From Streptomyces filipinensis (GTDB lineage Bacteria; Actinomycetota; Actinomycetes; Streptomycetales; Streptomycetaceae), in contig NZ_BMTD01000004.1 in the NCBI RefSeq assembly GCF_014649495.1, forward strand, positions 434,001 through 498,000: a stretch of DNA of 64,000 nucleotides. Reading direction: 5' to 3'. Positions 1 to 7,911 of this stretch are shown piece by piece. The notes beneath the pieces were generated by a model that saw only the letters and a list, made by a program, of their open reading frames with translations, made no database searches and was not told the DNA's origin. Within the stretch, counting starts at the first letter, position 1. Every line of letters starts with the position of its first letter. A program made the translations under genes and the position numbers.

Positions 1-2
1 AG

Positions 3-1457
3 CCGCCGGGCGCCCCGGGCGCGCAGGGTGGTCCCGGCGCTCCGGGCCTGCCGCATCCGCCCGGCGTTCCCGCGGCTCCGGGTCCCCCGGGCATGCCGCC
101 CGTGCCGGGCGCGCCGCACCCTCCGGGCGCCCCCGGCATGCCGCACACGCCCGGCGCGCCGCACGCTCCGGGAGTCCCCGCGGGTCCCGGCGCGCCGCAG
201 CCGCCGAGCGCCCCCGTGGCTCCCGGCATGCCCGGCGCTCCGGGTGCTCCGGGCGGTGGGCGCGGAGCCGTGCACCATGCGGAGACCGTGCTGGCCGCGC
301 CGCCGGTGGCAGGTCCGGGCGTGCCCCCGCCGCCCGGTCCCGGTCCGCTCGGTGCGCCGGGCGCCGCCGGTATGCCGCCGGGTGTTCCGGGGGCGCCGCA
401 GCCGATGCCGCCGGGCGCGATGCCGCCGCCCGGCGCGCCGGTGCCGGGACAGCCGTCGGCGTACGGGTATCCGCAGCAGGGGCAGCCGACGGTCGGTCCC
501 GGCTATCAGGCCGTGCTGCGCTACCGCGCGCAGGACGGTTCGGAGCAGCAGCTGATCCGGCGTTCGGCGCCGGGCACCCCGCACCCGGAGTGGCAGATCT
601 TCCACGAGCTGCGGGCGATGAACGTCCCGTCGGACCAGGTGCTGGAGCTGCACACGGAGCTGGAGTCGTGCGAGCTGCCGGGTGCCTACTGCGCGCGGAT
701 GATCCGGGAGCAGTGGCCGCAGGCGCGGATCACGAGCATCGCGCCGTACGGCACGGACCATGCGAGCCGGCAGCAGGGGATGCAGCAGTTGCTGGCGCAT
801 CAGGGTGAGTTGCACCAGGTCGCGGACGGGCCGGCGCGTCCGGCGCCGGTGCGGGCGCCGCTGGCGCCGGTGCAGCCCGCCCCGGCGATGCCGCCTGAGG
901 GCATCGCGCAGGAGCTGGCGGCGGCGTTCGGGCCGGCGGTCTTCCGGTTCGAACAGCAGGCCGTGTCCCGGCAGGGTGTGCCGCCGATCGTGGCGCACAC
1001 GCTGGTCGTGGCCGGTCTGCCGCTGGACATGAGCCCGTTCTTCTGGGCGCAGGCGCAGCCGGGCCGGCCGGTGCCGACGCTGGCGGAGCTGGCGGCCGAG
1101 CGCGGGGTGCAGCCGGCGGCGGACGCGGGCTCGTACCTCGTCATGGGCACCGACTTCGGCCGGGCGGTCTGTGTGCAGTACGGGACGGCGAACATCGTGG
1201 CCGTGCCCGTCGAGGCGGGGCCGGGCGGTGCTCCGGTGCCGCCGCAGTTCGTGAACACCGGGCTGCCGGAGTTCGCGCGCTGCCTGGCCCTGCTGGGCCG
1301 GATGTGGCGCCTGCGGTACGGGCTCAACCAGGAGCAGGCGGGCCGCTGGACCGTCGACTTCCAGGCGCAGCTGGCCGCCCTGGACCCGGCGGCGCTCGGT
1401 TCGCCGGAGAGCTGGTGGTCGGTGCTGCTGGAGCAGATGTGGGACGGGCTGCTGTGA
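3..1457 (+). CDS. Deaminase-like/SUKH-like protein, 5' end cut by window edge
   Basis: The reading frame is open from the first bases of the window, so the true start lies upstream. The first 160 or so residues are a collagen-like Pro/Gly/Ala/Met-rich tract. A domain of about 100 residues follows with the signature HTE, then ELPGAYCARMI (about 649-700), which resembles the zinc-binding HxE and Cys motifs of nucleic acid/nucleotide deaminases of the polymorphic toxin type. The C-terminal half (about 890-1457) resembles SUKH-4 immunity-type domains found in many Streptomyces proteins. Having both in one chain suggests a housekeeping or self-neutralised role rather than a free toxin. The family assignment is from motif recognition only. 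A palindromic terminator follows. Confidence 0.7.
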   Translation, partial: PPGAPGAQGGPGAPGLPHPPGVPAAPGPPGMPPVPGAPHPPGAPGMPHTPGAPHAPGVPAGPGAPQPPSAPVAPGMPGAPGAPGGGRGAVHHAETVLAAPPVAGPGVPPPPGPGPLGAPGAAGMPPGVPGAPQPMPPGAMPPPGAPVPGQPSAYGYPQQGQPTVGPGYQAVLRYRAQDGSEQQLIRRSAPGTPHPEWQIFHELRAMNVPSDQVLELHTELESCELPGAYCARMIREQWPQARITSIAPYGTDHASRQQGMQQLLAHQGELHQVADGPARPAPVRAPLAPVQPAPAMPPEGIAQELAAAFGPAVFRFEQQAVSRQGVPPIVAHTLVVAGLPLDMSPFFWAQAQPGRPVPTLAELAAERGVQPAADAGSYLVMGTDFGRAVCVQYGTANIVAVPVEAGPGGAPVPPQFVNTGLPEFARCLALLGRMWRLRYGLNQEQAGRWTVDFQAQLAALDPAALGSPESWWSVLLEQMWDGLL

Positions 1458-1485
1458 GTACGCCCTCCGGGTGGGAGTGCGTCGT

Positions 1486-1509
1486 GCCCTTCACGCGTGC
1501 GTGAAGGGC
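1486..1509. terminator. Perfect 24-bp palindrome after the deaminase-like gene
   Basis: GCCCTTCACGC and GCGTGAAGGGC form an 11-bp perfect stem around a GT centre, 28 bp past the stop codon. There is no T-run, as is usual for Streptomyces terminators. Confidence 0.65.
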
Positions 1510-1701
1510 CGGCTCCCCCTGGCCGTCACCCTTGAGGACGAGCGGCTGCGGACGGTTCCGCACGCCGCGCCGAGCCGGAAATGCCCGATGCCGAGCGTGA
1601 CGCGACCGCGGAGTGTCGCGTTATGAACGCTTACGTCCGATCCATCAAGATATGCGCGAAATCATTATGTCGTGTATGTCCGGTGGAGAGGGGTTCCCAG
1701 G

Positions 1702-2589
1702 GTGAGCAGTGCATCGACGTCACCGCACGGCTTTGTGACCGTCCGGGGGCGCGGCTACCGCACCGACCAGGTCGACGCGTTCCTGGAGGTGTTGTCGCGC
1801 GACCGCGACGCCGCGTGGGAACGTGCCGCGCGGCTGACCGTGCTCGCCAAGGACATGGAGGCGGAGGCCGCGCGGATGCGCGAGGTCGTCGCCCAGCTCC
1901 CCCCGCAGACGTACGAGTCGCTCGGTGGGCGCGCACGGCGCTTGTTCCAGGTCGTGCTGGAGGAGGCGGCGGACCTCCGCGAGCGCACGCGGCATGACGC
2001 GCACCGGCAGGCCGTGCAGGCCGAGGTGCGCGCCGACAGCGCGCGCCGCCGGGCGCAGGCGGCGGCGAACGCGCTGCGCATGACGGCGGACGAGTACGCC
2101 CGTCAGCGGCTCGTCGCCGCGCGCGCCGAGGCCGACGCCATCCGTATCGGCGCGCGGCGCGCGGTGAAGGAGGAGCGCAGGGAGCGGCTCGCCGGGCTGC
2201 GCGAGGTGCGGGAGCGTGCGGCCGCCCTGGAAGCCGAGCTGTCCCGGAAGCAGGCCGAGCGGTGGGCCGAGGTCGAGCGCGAGGAGGCCGAACGGATCGC
2301 CGCCCTGGACGCCCGGTACGCCGACCGGGCGAGCCGGGCCGACGCGGCGCTGGCCGACGCCGAGCGGGCGCTGGCCGAGGCGGAGGAGTTCGCGCGCCGC
2401 AGCCAGGAGGAGGCACGCGCGCGTGCGACGGACATCATCGTCGCCGCGCGGATGCACGAGGAGCGCCTCGCCCGGGAGACGGACCAGGTGCTGCGCGAGC
2501 ACGGCGATGCCTGGGACCACGTGCAGGCGCACATGGACGAGGCACGCAGCGACCTGATCTCCCTGACGGGGCGGGCGACGCTGGAGTAG
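1702..2589 (+). CDS. DivIVA-like long coiled-coil protein
   Basis: This 295-residue protein starts with a short globular segment (GFVTVRGRGYRTDQVDAFLE) matching the DivIVA/GpsB-type N-terminal motif. Almost all of the remainder is Arg/Glu/Ala-rich heptad-like coiled coil, roughly residues 35-280. Homologues in Streptomyces are often labelled cellulose-binding protein; a cytoskeletal or polar scaffold role is the better structural inference. The GTG at 1702 is chosen because a GGAGAGGGG ribosome-binding stretch precedes it; an in-frame GTG at 1672 has no such site. It is a single gene convergent with the symporter operon. Confidence 0.75.
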   Translation: MSSASTSPHGFVTVRGRGYRTDQVDAFLEVLSRDRDAAWERAARLTVLAKDMEAEAARMREVVAQLPPQTYESLGGRARRLFQVVLEEAADLRERTRHDAHRQAVQAEVRADSARRRAQAAANALRMTADEYARQRLVAARAEADAIRIGARRAVKEERRERLAGLREVRERAAALEAELSRKQAERWAEVEREEAERIAALDARYADRASRADAALADAERALAEAEEFARRSQEEARARATDIIVAARMHEERLARETDQVLREHGDAWDHVQAHMDEARSDLISLTGRATLE

Positions 2590-2619
2590 CCCTCCCGGGC
2601 CGCCGCCCCCAGCGCCCCG

Positions 2620-4266
2620 TCACCTTCCCTCCCGCACCGCCCCCGCCAGGATCCGCCCCTCCACCGCCTCGTAACGGCGGCGCTGTTCCTCCGCCTTGGT
2701 GCGGCCGGAGGCCACCGTGCCGAGCCAGCCGAAGAGGAAGCCGGCCGGGATGGAGACGATGCCGGTGGTGGTGAAGGGGAACCAGTTGAAGTCGGCGTGC
2801 GGGAAGGCCGAGACGGGTGAGCCGGAGACCAGATTGGTGCCCGGCATGAGCAGCAGCACGGTCAGCGAGCCGCCGATCAGTGTGCTCAGCAGCCCGCTGC
2901 GGGTGTAGCGGCGCCAGAAGAGCCCGTACACCAGGGCGGGTGCGACGGCCGAGGCGCCCAGGCAGAAGGAGAGCGTCACGAGGGGCTGCAGGCTGTGGTG
3001 CTGCACCAGCGTGGCCAGCAGGATCGTCGGCAGGCCTATGGCGAGCGCGGAGACGCGGGCCAGGGCCATCTCGCGCGGGGCCGGCATCTCCTGCACTCGG
3101 GCCGCGAACACGTCGTGGGCGAGGGAGTTGGCGCAGGCGAGGATCATGCCGGCGACCGAGGCCAGCAGGGTCAGGAAGATCGCGGTGGTGACCATGGTGA
3201 ACAGGAAGGTCTCCGCCGTGGAGACATCGCCGCCGAAGGCCGCCCGCGAGCCCAGCAGGTAGGCGGTGTTGCCCTGCGGGTCGGCCCCCGCGATCACGGC
3301 ACGGCCGACCAGGGCCGTGGCACCGAACCCCACCACCGTGATGACCAGCACGAACAGGGCGACGATCGACACCGCCCAGGACATCGAGCGGCGTACCTGG
3401 CGGGCACTGGCAGCGGTGTACATGCGCATGGTGATGTGCGGCAGACACGCGCCGCCGAGCACGACGGTCAGCTGCGAGGCGACCATGTCCAGGCGTGACC
3501 TGCCCGAGGTGCCGAACTGCAGCCCCGAGTGCAGGAAGGCCGGCCCGGCGCCGCTCTGCCGGGAGGCCGCGGCGAACAGGGCACCGGGGTCCCAGTCGAA
3601 GCGGTGCAGGATCAGTACGGCGACCACGGCACCCGAACCGACCAGCATCACGATCTTCAGGATCTGGATGAGGGCGGTGCCCTTCATACCGCCGATCGCC
3701 GCGTAGGCGATCATCAGGGTGCCGAGTCCCACGACGCATCCGGTCTCCAGCGACTCGTTGGAGAAGCCCAGGATGAACGCCATCAGCTGCCCGGTTCCGG
3801 CGAGTTGGACCAGCATCAGCGGCAGCAGGGCGGCGATGGTCACCACACAGGCCGTGATGCGCACACAGCGGCCCGGCAGCCGGCGGGCCAGCGCGTCGCC
3901 CATGGTGAACCGGCCCGCGTTGCGCAGCGGTTCGGCCAGCAGGAACATCAGGAGCATCAGCGACAGCGCCGTACTGAGCGCGAGGACGACGCCGTCGTAG
4001 CCGCACAGGGCGATCACTCCGCCCGTGCCGAGGACGGTGGCCGCGGAGATGTAGTCGCCCGCGATGGCGAGGCCGTTGCGCAGCGGGGACAGGGAGCCGT
4101 ATCCGGTGTAGAACTCGTCGAGGTCGTCCCGGTCGGGGCCGGTCATCACACACAGCAGCAGGGTCACCGTGGCGACGGTGGAGAAGGCGACCAGGGACAT
4201 GGCCTGGGACGAACCGCTGAAACCCGTGAAGCCCCCCACGGCGGGGGAGCCGGCCGCGCCGGTCAT
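2620..4266 (-). CDS. Sodium:solute symporter (SSS family, acetate-permease-like)
   Basis: The 548-residue polytopic protein has about thirteen hydrophobic segments and SSS-family features: a polar N-terminal stretch FYTGYGSLSPLRNGLAIAGD, then AATVLGTGGVIALCGYDG, and a conserved YAAIGGMKGTALIQILK segment. It should couple sodium entry to uptake of a small organic anion; the partner DUF485 gene points to a monocarboxylate such as acetate, as in the ActP/YjcH pair. Its ATG overlaps the stop of the upstream gene in an ATGA, so the two are translationally coupled. The exact substrate cannot be read from sequence. Confidence 0.88.
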   Translation of the reverse strand: MTGAAGSPAVGGFTGFSGSSQAMSLVAFSTVATVTLLLCVMTGPDRDDLDEFYTGYGSLSPLRNGLAIAGDYISAATVLGTGGVIALCGYDGVVLALSTALSLMLLMFLLAEPLRNAGRFTMGDALARRLPGRCVRITACVVTIAALLPLMLVQLAGTGQLMAFILGFSNESLETGCVVGLGTLMIAYAAIGGMKGTALIQILKIVMLVGSGAVVAVLILHRFDWDPGALFAAASRQSGAGPAFLHSGLQFGTSGRSRLDMVASQLTVVLGGACLPHITMRMYTAASARQVRRSMSWAVSIVALFVLVITVVGFGATALVGRAVIAGADPQGNTAYLLGSRAAFGGDVSTAETFLFTMVTTAIFLTLLASVAGMILACANSLAHDVFAARVQEMPAPREMALARVSALAIGLPTILLATLVQHHSLQPLVTLSFCLGASAVAPALVYGLFWRRYTRSGLLSTLIGGSLTVLLLMPGTNLVSGSPVSAFPHADFNWFPFTTTGIVSIPAGFLFGWLGTVASGRTKAEEQRRRYEAVEGRILAGAVREGR

Positions 4267-4793
4267 CGGGTCGCCCCTCGGCGTGCGTCCAGTTCGGCCT
4301 CCTTGCGGATGCGGTCCGCGAGCGGATCGACGTGCCGGCGGGCGGTGTGCTCGTACAGGGCGATCGCCAGCCAGGTGACCGGCAGTTGGACCAGGGCGAG
4401 CAGCAGGCCGGCGGGGATGCCGTCGGCGACCGTGCGCGTCATGGCTCCGGGCGCGCACGCGGACAGGACCAGGAACAGCGTGAAGTAGCCCAGCGCGGTG
4501 AGCGTGGCGGTGCGCCGCTGCCAGCGGTAGGCGCCGCGCAGTACCCGCAGGTCGCTGTGGTGGCCGAGGAGTTCACGCGGCGGCCGGCGGTCCGGTGCGG
4601 CCGGCCGCGGGGGAGCGGGCTGCCACGGGTAGGTGAGCGACGAGGGGGGAGAGGCGTCGTACGGCGGTGGGGCCGGGGAGTACGGCGGCCGGGGCGGGTC
4701 GTACGGCGAAGGGAACGCGTCGTGCGGCGGACGCTGCGGATCGTAGGGCGGTTGGGGCGGGGCGTACGACGAGTGGGGCCGGTCGTAGGACAT
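4263..4793 (-). CDS. DUF485 membrane protein, partner of the symporter
   Basis: This 176-residue protein has a Pro/Tyr-rich N-terminal half with repeated PPYDP-type units (residues 10-55). The DUF485 core follows, with two membrane segments at about residues 97-115 and 122-145 and a basic tail. DUF485 proteins are typically encoded just upstream of acetate-type SSS symporters. The four-base ATGA overlap with the symporter supports a two-gene operon. The repetitive cytoplasmic N-terminus is an actinobacterial elaboration of unknown role. Confidence 0.85.
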   Translation of the reverse strand: MSYDRPHSSYAPPQPPYDPQRPPHDAFPSPYDPPRPPYSPAPPPYDASPPSSLTYPWQPAPPRPAAPDRRPPRELLGHHSDLRVLRGAYRWQRRTATLTALGYFTLFLVLSACAPGAMTRTVADGIPAGLLLALVQLPVTWLAIALYEHTARRHVDPLADRIRKEAELDARRGATR

Positions 4794-4890
4794 CCCGGGG
4801 CTCCTTGCGAGGCTCGGGTCCGTGGCGGCGGACCGCAGGGAGGGGGTGGGGAGCCACGCACGCTACTCGCGCGCTCCCCGCCGCGCGGCC

Positions 4891-4933
4891 TTTTCACCAA
4901 ACTGGCCAGTCGGTATGCGCTTACTACGTGAAA
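4891..4933. promoter_or_regulatory. Candidate operator upstream of the symporter operon
   Basis: The 373-nt stretch 4794-5166 has no gene. Within it lies the perfect palindrome ACTGGCCAGT (4901-4910), flanked by TTTTCAC (4891-4897) and its inverted partner GTGAAAA (4927-4933). The nested symmetry about 100 bp upstream of the DUF485 start resembles a repressor operator; no cognate regulator is visible nearby. Confidence 0.4.
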
Positions 4934-4980
4934 ACGCCCTCCTGGTCGGGGAACGACCCGCGTTGACAGGCCGCCGTCCG

Positions 4981-5022
4981 CCCGCGGTCGGACCCGTCGG
5001 CACCCGGATGTCCGACCGCGGG
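4981..5022. terminator. 12-bp stem hairpin between MFS gene and symporter promoter
   Basis: CCCGCGGTCGGA pairs perfectly with TCCGACCGCGGG across an 18-nt loop. It lies about 145 bp beyond the end of the leftward MFS gene and is a plausible terminator for it. Confidence 0.5.
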
Positions 5023-5166
5023 CCGGCCCCCGTGCCCTCGTGGACGCACGCGCGCGTACCTCTCCGAAGCGACGTGCGCTCCCCTGTCAGTACCCCGTGG
5101 GGCGCCCCGCGGCGGGTGCACCGGGGGTGTGCGGGGCAGCGTTCCGTGCCCGCCCCGCGGCGACCG

Positions 5167-6672
5167 TCACTCGTCGCGTACCGGGAACGTCCGGGGCGCC
5201 ACCAGCAGCAGCACCACGAAGGCCAGGGCCGCCGCGCCCGCCGCGCCGAGGTACACCGCGTGCACCGCGTCGGCGATCGCCCGCCGGGTCGTCTCGGGGG
5301 CCGTCCCGGCGTCCAGCGCGCGCGTGACGGAGTCCAGATCGCCCGCCCCGCCCAGCCGCGCGGCCAGCACCCCGTTGGCGACGGCGCCGAACAGCGAGGC
5401 GCCCACCGTCTGTCCGGTCTGCCGGCAGAACAGCACCGACGCGGTCGTGGTGCCCCGCTCCGACCAGCCCACCGTCGACTGCACCCCGATGATCAGCGGC
5501 AGCTGGAACAGGCCGAGCGCCCCGCCCAGCGCCAGCATCAGCAGCATCGGCTGCCACCAGGACCCGGGATACGGCAGGAACGGGAAGGCCAGCAGGATCA
5601 GGGCCCCCAGCCCGATGCCGGTCAGCGCGGTGTCCCGGAAGCCGATGCGCCGGTACACGTGCTGGCTGAGCGCCGCCGAACCCGACCAGGTCAGCGTCCA
5701 CACGCACAGCACGAGACCCGCGGCCGCGGGCCCGAGTCCGAGCACCGACTGCGCGTACGTCGGCAGGAACACGCTCGGCGCCACCATCAGCAGCCCCAGC
5801 GCGCCGAGCGCCAGGTTGACGGCCGCGATGGTCCGGCGCCGCCACACCCACCCGGGGATGACCGGCTGCGCCGCCCGCCGCTCCACCACGACCACCACAC
5901 CGGCCAGCGCCAGGCCCGCGCCGAACAGCGCCAGCGACGGCGCCGACAGCCACGGCCAGGCGACGCCGCCCTGCACCAGCGCCGTCAGCAGCACCGCGCC
6001 GCACGCGAACACCGCGAGCGCGCCGGCCCAGTCCACACGCGCGCGTGCCGTGCCGTCCGGCCGCTCCCGCTCCGGCTCGTGCAGATGACGGACGACCAGC
6101 CACAGCGCGGCGGCCCCGATCGGCAGGTTGACCAGGAAGATCCAGCGCCAGTCGGCGTAGGCGGCGAGCATCCCGCCGAGGCCCGGCCCGGCCACGGCCG
6201 ACACCGCCCACACGGTGGACAGCCTGGCCTGGATCCTCGGGCGTTCCGCCAGGGGGTACAGATCGGCGGCCAGCGTCTGCACGGTGCCCTGCAACGCCCC
6301 GCCGCCCAGGCCCTGCACGATCCGGAACGCGATCAGCGCGGCCATGTTCCAGGCCGCCGCGCACAGCGTCGAGCCCACCAGGAACACGGCCGCCCCCGCG
6401 ACCAGCACCGGTTTGCGGCCGAAGCTGTCGGACAGCTTGCCGTAGACGGGGAGCGTGACGGTCACGGCCAGCAGATAGCCCGAGAAGAGCCAGGAGAAGA
6501 CGGAGAACCCGCCGAGGTCGCCGACGATCTGCGGCACGGCCGTGGAGACGATGGTGGCGTCCAGTGCGGCCAGCGCCATCGCCAGCATCAGCGCGGCGAC
6601 CACCGCGCCCCGCCGCCGGGTGTCCCCTCCGCGGACCGCACCGCCGCGTATCGCGGGTGTCGTACCCCCCAC
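5167..6672 (-). CDS. MFS drug/proton antiporter, DHA2 (14-TM) type
   Basis: The 501-residue protein begins its first membrane helix at about residue 25 with LAALDATIVSTAVPQI, the DHA2/EmrB signature of helix 1, and carries the loop 2-3 motif GKLSDSFGRKPV. Its length and hydrophobicity profile fit fourteen helices. It should export hydrophobic toxic compounds using the proton gradient. The GTG start at 6672 is preferred because GGGGAGGGG lies six bases upstream; a longer frame to 6744 has a low-quality Cys-rich extension. It is divergent from the ABC exporter operon. Confidence 0.85.
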   Translation of the reverse strand: MGGTTPAIRGGAVRGGDTRRRGAVVAALMLAMALAALDATIVSTAVPQIVGDLGGFSVFSWLFSGYLLAVTVTLPVYGKLSDSFGRKPVLVAGAAVFLVGSTLCAAAWNMAALIAFRIVQGLGGGALQGTVQTLAADLYPLAERPRIQARLSTVWAVSAVAGPGLGGMLAAYADWRWIFLVNLPIGAAALWLVVRHLHEPERERPDGTARARVDWAGALAVFACGAVLLTALVQGGVAWPWLSAPSLALFGAGLALAGVVVVVERRAAQPVIPGWVWRRRTIAAVNLALGALGLLMVAPSVFLPTYAQSVLGLGPAAAGLVLCVWTLTWSGSAALSQHVYRRIGFRDTALTGIGLGALILLAFPFLPYPGSWWQPMLLMLALGGALGLFQLPLIIGVQSTVGWSERGTTTASVLFCRQTGQTVGASLFGAVANGVLAARLGGAGDLDSVTRALDAGTAPETTRRAIADAVHAVYLGAAGAAALAFVVLLLVAPRTFPVRDE

Positions 6673-7122
6673 CGCGCACCCCTCCCCGGGACTCCCCGCC
6701 GGAACCTGCCCCTTGCAACTATCCGCGGTACGACAGCTTGCCACGCGGCGGCGGTCTTGACCCTGACGCGACGGGAGGGTGGAGGCTTTCCGCGACGAAG
6801 GGTGGAGACGCCCCTGAGAGCCCCTCCGCCCGGAGGTGGAGCACCCCTAGGGGTATCTCCGTACTACGGCTCGGGGAGGCTTCGTCCCGGCGGAGGACGA
6901 GACGGGCCGGGCGCGCTCCTTAACCTGGCTTTACGCCGCTGGGGGGCGGCCGGCCGCACCGGGCGGGGTGGGGTTTTCCCCCGGGAAAGAGGGGGCTCCG
7001 CACCAGAGCGCGGCGGCTCCGCCGACCGCGAGACTCGACGGCGTACCCAGAACGACACCCCGGCACACCGGGGCTTCGCTGACGCACCGCACCGACCTGC
7101 TGACCGACATAGGAGACATACC
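6673..7122. promoter_or_regulatory. Divergent promoter region with a 12-bp palindrome
   Basis: This 450-nt non-coding region separates the leftward MFS gene from the rightward ABC operon. It contains the perfect palindrome ACCCCTAGGGGT at 6843-6854 and two GGGTGGAG direct repeats at about 6777-6812. The AT-richer stretch around 6920-6935 (CCTTAACCTGGCTTTACG) is a candidate promoter for the ABC genes. A good ribosome-binding site, AGGAGA, precedes the ABC start. Confidence 0.45.
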
Positions 7123-7911
7123 GTGACATCGGCTGTGACCATTCCCAGGCACGGGGGCACTGGAGGGCGTACGGCCGTTGCCGCGCGGGCGCGGCAGGTC
7201 GTGAAGGCGTACGGGTCCGGCGAGACCCGTGTCGTCGCCCTCGATCACGTCGACGTGGACATCGCACGCGGCCAGTTCACCGCGATCATGGGCCCCTCGG
7301 GGTCCGGCAAGTCCACGCTGATGCACTGCCTCGCCGGGCTCGACACCGTCACCGGCGGCCAGATCTACCTGGACGAGACCGAGATCACCGGCCTGAAGGA
7401 CAAGAAACTCACCCAGCTGCGCCGGGACCGGATCGGCTTCATCTTCCAGGCGTTCAACCTGCTGCCGACGCTGAACGCGATCGAGAACATCACGCTGCCC
7501 ATGGACATCGCCGGGCGCAAGCCGGACCGTGCCTGGCTGGACCGCGTGGTGGAGACCGTCGGGCTCGCCGGGCGCCTCAAGCACCGCCCGACCCAGCTCT
7601 CCGGCGGCCAGCAGCAGCGCGTCGCCGTGGCCCGCGCCCTCGCCGCCCGCCCGGAGATCATCTTCGGGGACGAGCCGACCGGCAACCTCGACTCCCGCGC
7701 GGGCGCCGAGGTGCTGGGCTTCCTGCGCCGTTCGGTGGACGAACTCGGCCAGACCATCGTCATGGTCACCCACGACCCCGTCGCCGCCTCCTACGCCGAC
7801 CGCGTGCTCTACCTCGCCGACGGCCGGATCGTCGACGAGATGTACCAGCCGACGGCCGACCAGGTCCTGGACCGCATGAAGGACTTCGACGCCCGGGGGC
7901 GTACGTCATGA
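7123..7911 (+). CDS. ABC transporter ATPase (MacB/LolD type)
   Basis: The 262-residue ATPase has Walker A GPSGSGKST, a QAFNLLPTLNA Q-loop region, the signature LSGGQQQRVAVARAL, Walker B IIFGDEPTGNLDS and the His-loop MVTHD. It belongs to the MacB/FtsE-like group that powers FtsX-type permeases in mechanotransmission rather than classical transport. GTG at 7123 follows AGGAGACATACC. It overlaps the permease gene by four bases (ATGA). A close paralogue lies at 41316-42086, where much of the P-loop region is identical. Confidence 0.93.
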   Translation: MTSAVTIPRHGGTGGRTAVAARARQVVKAYGSGETRVVALDHVDVDIARGQFTAIMGPSGSGKSTLMHCLAGLDTVTGGQIYLDETEITGLKDKKLTQLRRDRIGFIFQAFNLLPTLNAIENITLPMDIAGRKPDRAWLDRVVETVGLAGRLKHRPTQLSGGQQQRVAVARALAARPEIIFGDEPTGNLDSRAGAEVLGFLRRSVDELGQTIVMVTHDPVAASYADRVLYLADGRIVDEMYQPTADQVLDRMKDFDARGRTS

